Part shown: one piece after another, positions 63,435-64,000 of the stretch
Position numbering within the stretch: the stretch's first letter is position 1
Layout of the letters: the number at the start of each line of letters is the position of its first letter
The notes under the pieces: generated by a model
What the model was told of the DNA's origin: nothing
The model's input: the letters and a program-made list of their open reading frames with translations, nothing else
Database searches by the model: none
Position numbers and translations under genes: made by a program
Source: Symbiodinium natans
Taxonomy: Eukaryota > Sar > Dinophyceae > Suessiales > Symbiodiniaceae
Reading direction: 5' to 3'
Assembly: GCA_905221605.1 (NCBI GenBank)
Contig: CAJNDS010002728.1
Coordinates: 1 to 64,000 of the forward strand
Length of the DNA stretch: 64,000 nt

Positions 63435-63758
63435 ACCTCTTCCCCACACCCTGAGGTGCCCGGCTGCCCCAGTGGAAGTCCAGCTCCCAGGTTGTACTCC
63501 TTGGGCTTGGGCCATGATTTTGCGTGCGTGCCTTAAGAGAGTTTTAAAGGGGGGGTTTAGTTTATTATCATTCTTCTTCTTCTTCTTCTTTGAGTTTTTT
63601 TCCCGGGGTGGGGGGAGGTTAGGGGGTAGGAGGGTTTTGAGCACATAAATGTGTTGGAAGCTCTGGGTTTGAGCGGGGTTCGGGCTTGCGCGCATCCATA
63701 CGCCTCAAAAACAGCAAGAAACGCCCCCCCCAACCCCTAAGACGGAGTGAGTGGCTCC
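63435..63758. other. Spacer with no gene seen
   Basis: GC-rich piece followed by a TTCTTCTTCTTCTTCTT run at 63573-63591 and G-rich DNA. The minus-strand frame here is not convincing. Confidence 0.4.
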
Positions 63759-63759
63759 C

Positions 63760-63845
63760 TAAACCCTAAACTTTAAACCCTAAACCCTAAACCCTAAACC
63801 CTGAACCCTAAACCCTAAACCCTAAACTTGCCCTAAACCCTAAAC
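63760..63845 (-). repeat. (CCCTAAA)n array
   Basis: About 11 C-strand units with a few variants. A GC-rich island (63847-63950) separates it from the G-strand tract at the window end. Confidence 0.95.
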
Positions 63846-63950
63846 TCCATCCGAGGCGCCGCCTGGGTTCCATCACCCGCACCCAGGGCCGAAACCGGGG
63901 TCCGCCTACGGAGCAGAAGAAGATAAGTATGCCGCAAAGCAAAGTGTGAT

Positions 63951-64000
63951 TTAGGGTTTAGGGCTAGGGTTTAGGGTTTAGGGTTTAGGGCTTAGGGCTT
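63951..64000 (+). repeat. (TTTAGGG)n tract at window end
   Basis: About seven G-strand units, running off the window. Confidence 0.95.

Noticed and set aside
1-64000. Eimeria-like genome, known for AAACCCT repeats
   Set aside because: No CAG/GCA repeats or poly-Ala/Gln coding tracts, and a Copia-like LTR element with many MITEs is present; not excluded, but less likely.
1-64000. CRISPR array or bacterial operon
   Set aside because: No regularly spaced direct repeats with unique spacers, and no ribosome-binding-site gene clusters.

Overview
The window looks like nuclear DNA of a protist, most likely a dinoflagellate or another alveolate. The evidence is: plant/alveolate-type heptamers (CCCTAAA/TTTAGGG) scattered everywhere in both orientations; small spliced genes (candidate introns of 51-64 nt); a Copia-like LTR element whose LTR holds a stretch resembling the dinoflagellate spliced leader; and several families of short inverted-repeat elements. 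There is no bacterial operon structure, and I recognise no rRNA or tRNA gene. The assignment to dinoflagellates is inference.

Layout. 0-4 kb: C-rich and AT-rich spacer, then a convincing three-exon coiled-coil gene on the minus strand (1855-3499). 4.7-6.7 kb: GA and G-rich tracts leading into a 1-kb AT-rich core between inverted arms. 7-40 kb: mostly noncoding mosaic of telomere-like tracts, inverted-repeat elements, microsatellites and short coding-like islands. 40.2-43.4 kb: a long CT tract, probable exons of a minus-strand gene (best at 42350-42783), a GAAAG tract and a G-rich block. 45184-54029: a structurally complete 8.85-kb LTR retroelement on the minus strand. 54-64 kb: again the telomere-repeat mosaic, with the longest heptamer array (59023-59225) and a transposase-like or other gene fragment (59853-60218).

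The LTR element has 289-bp LTRs (3 differences seen), a 5-bp target duplication CCCCA, a primer site matching the anticodon arm of initiator tRNA-Met (half-tRNA priming, as in Drosophila copia) and a polypurine tract. Its interior encodes a chain of overlapping ORFs with a WW motif, an S1-like domain, one clear and one possible MLLE (PABC-like) domain and six CCCH zinc fingers. I see no protease, integrase, reverse transcriptase or RNase H. It reads as a recent non-autonomous element carrying an elaborate RNA-binding, Gag-like product.

The second theme is how heptamer tracts relate to coding-like islands. Many islands of about 80-120 bp have CCCTAAA on the left and TTTAGGG on the right. This fits exons whose introns begin with GTTTAGGG and end in CCCTAAA-rich polypyrimidine plus AG, or else gene shreds joined with telomeric caps. 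Three copies of one inverted-repeat family also carry heptamer tracts inside them, which suggests that heptamers are added at internal breaks.
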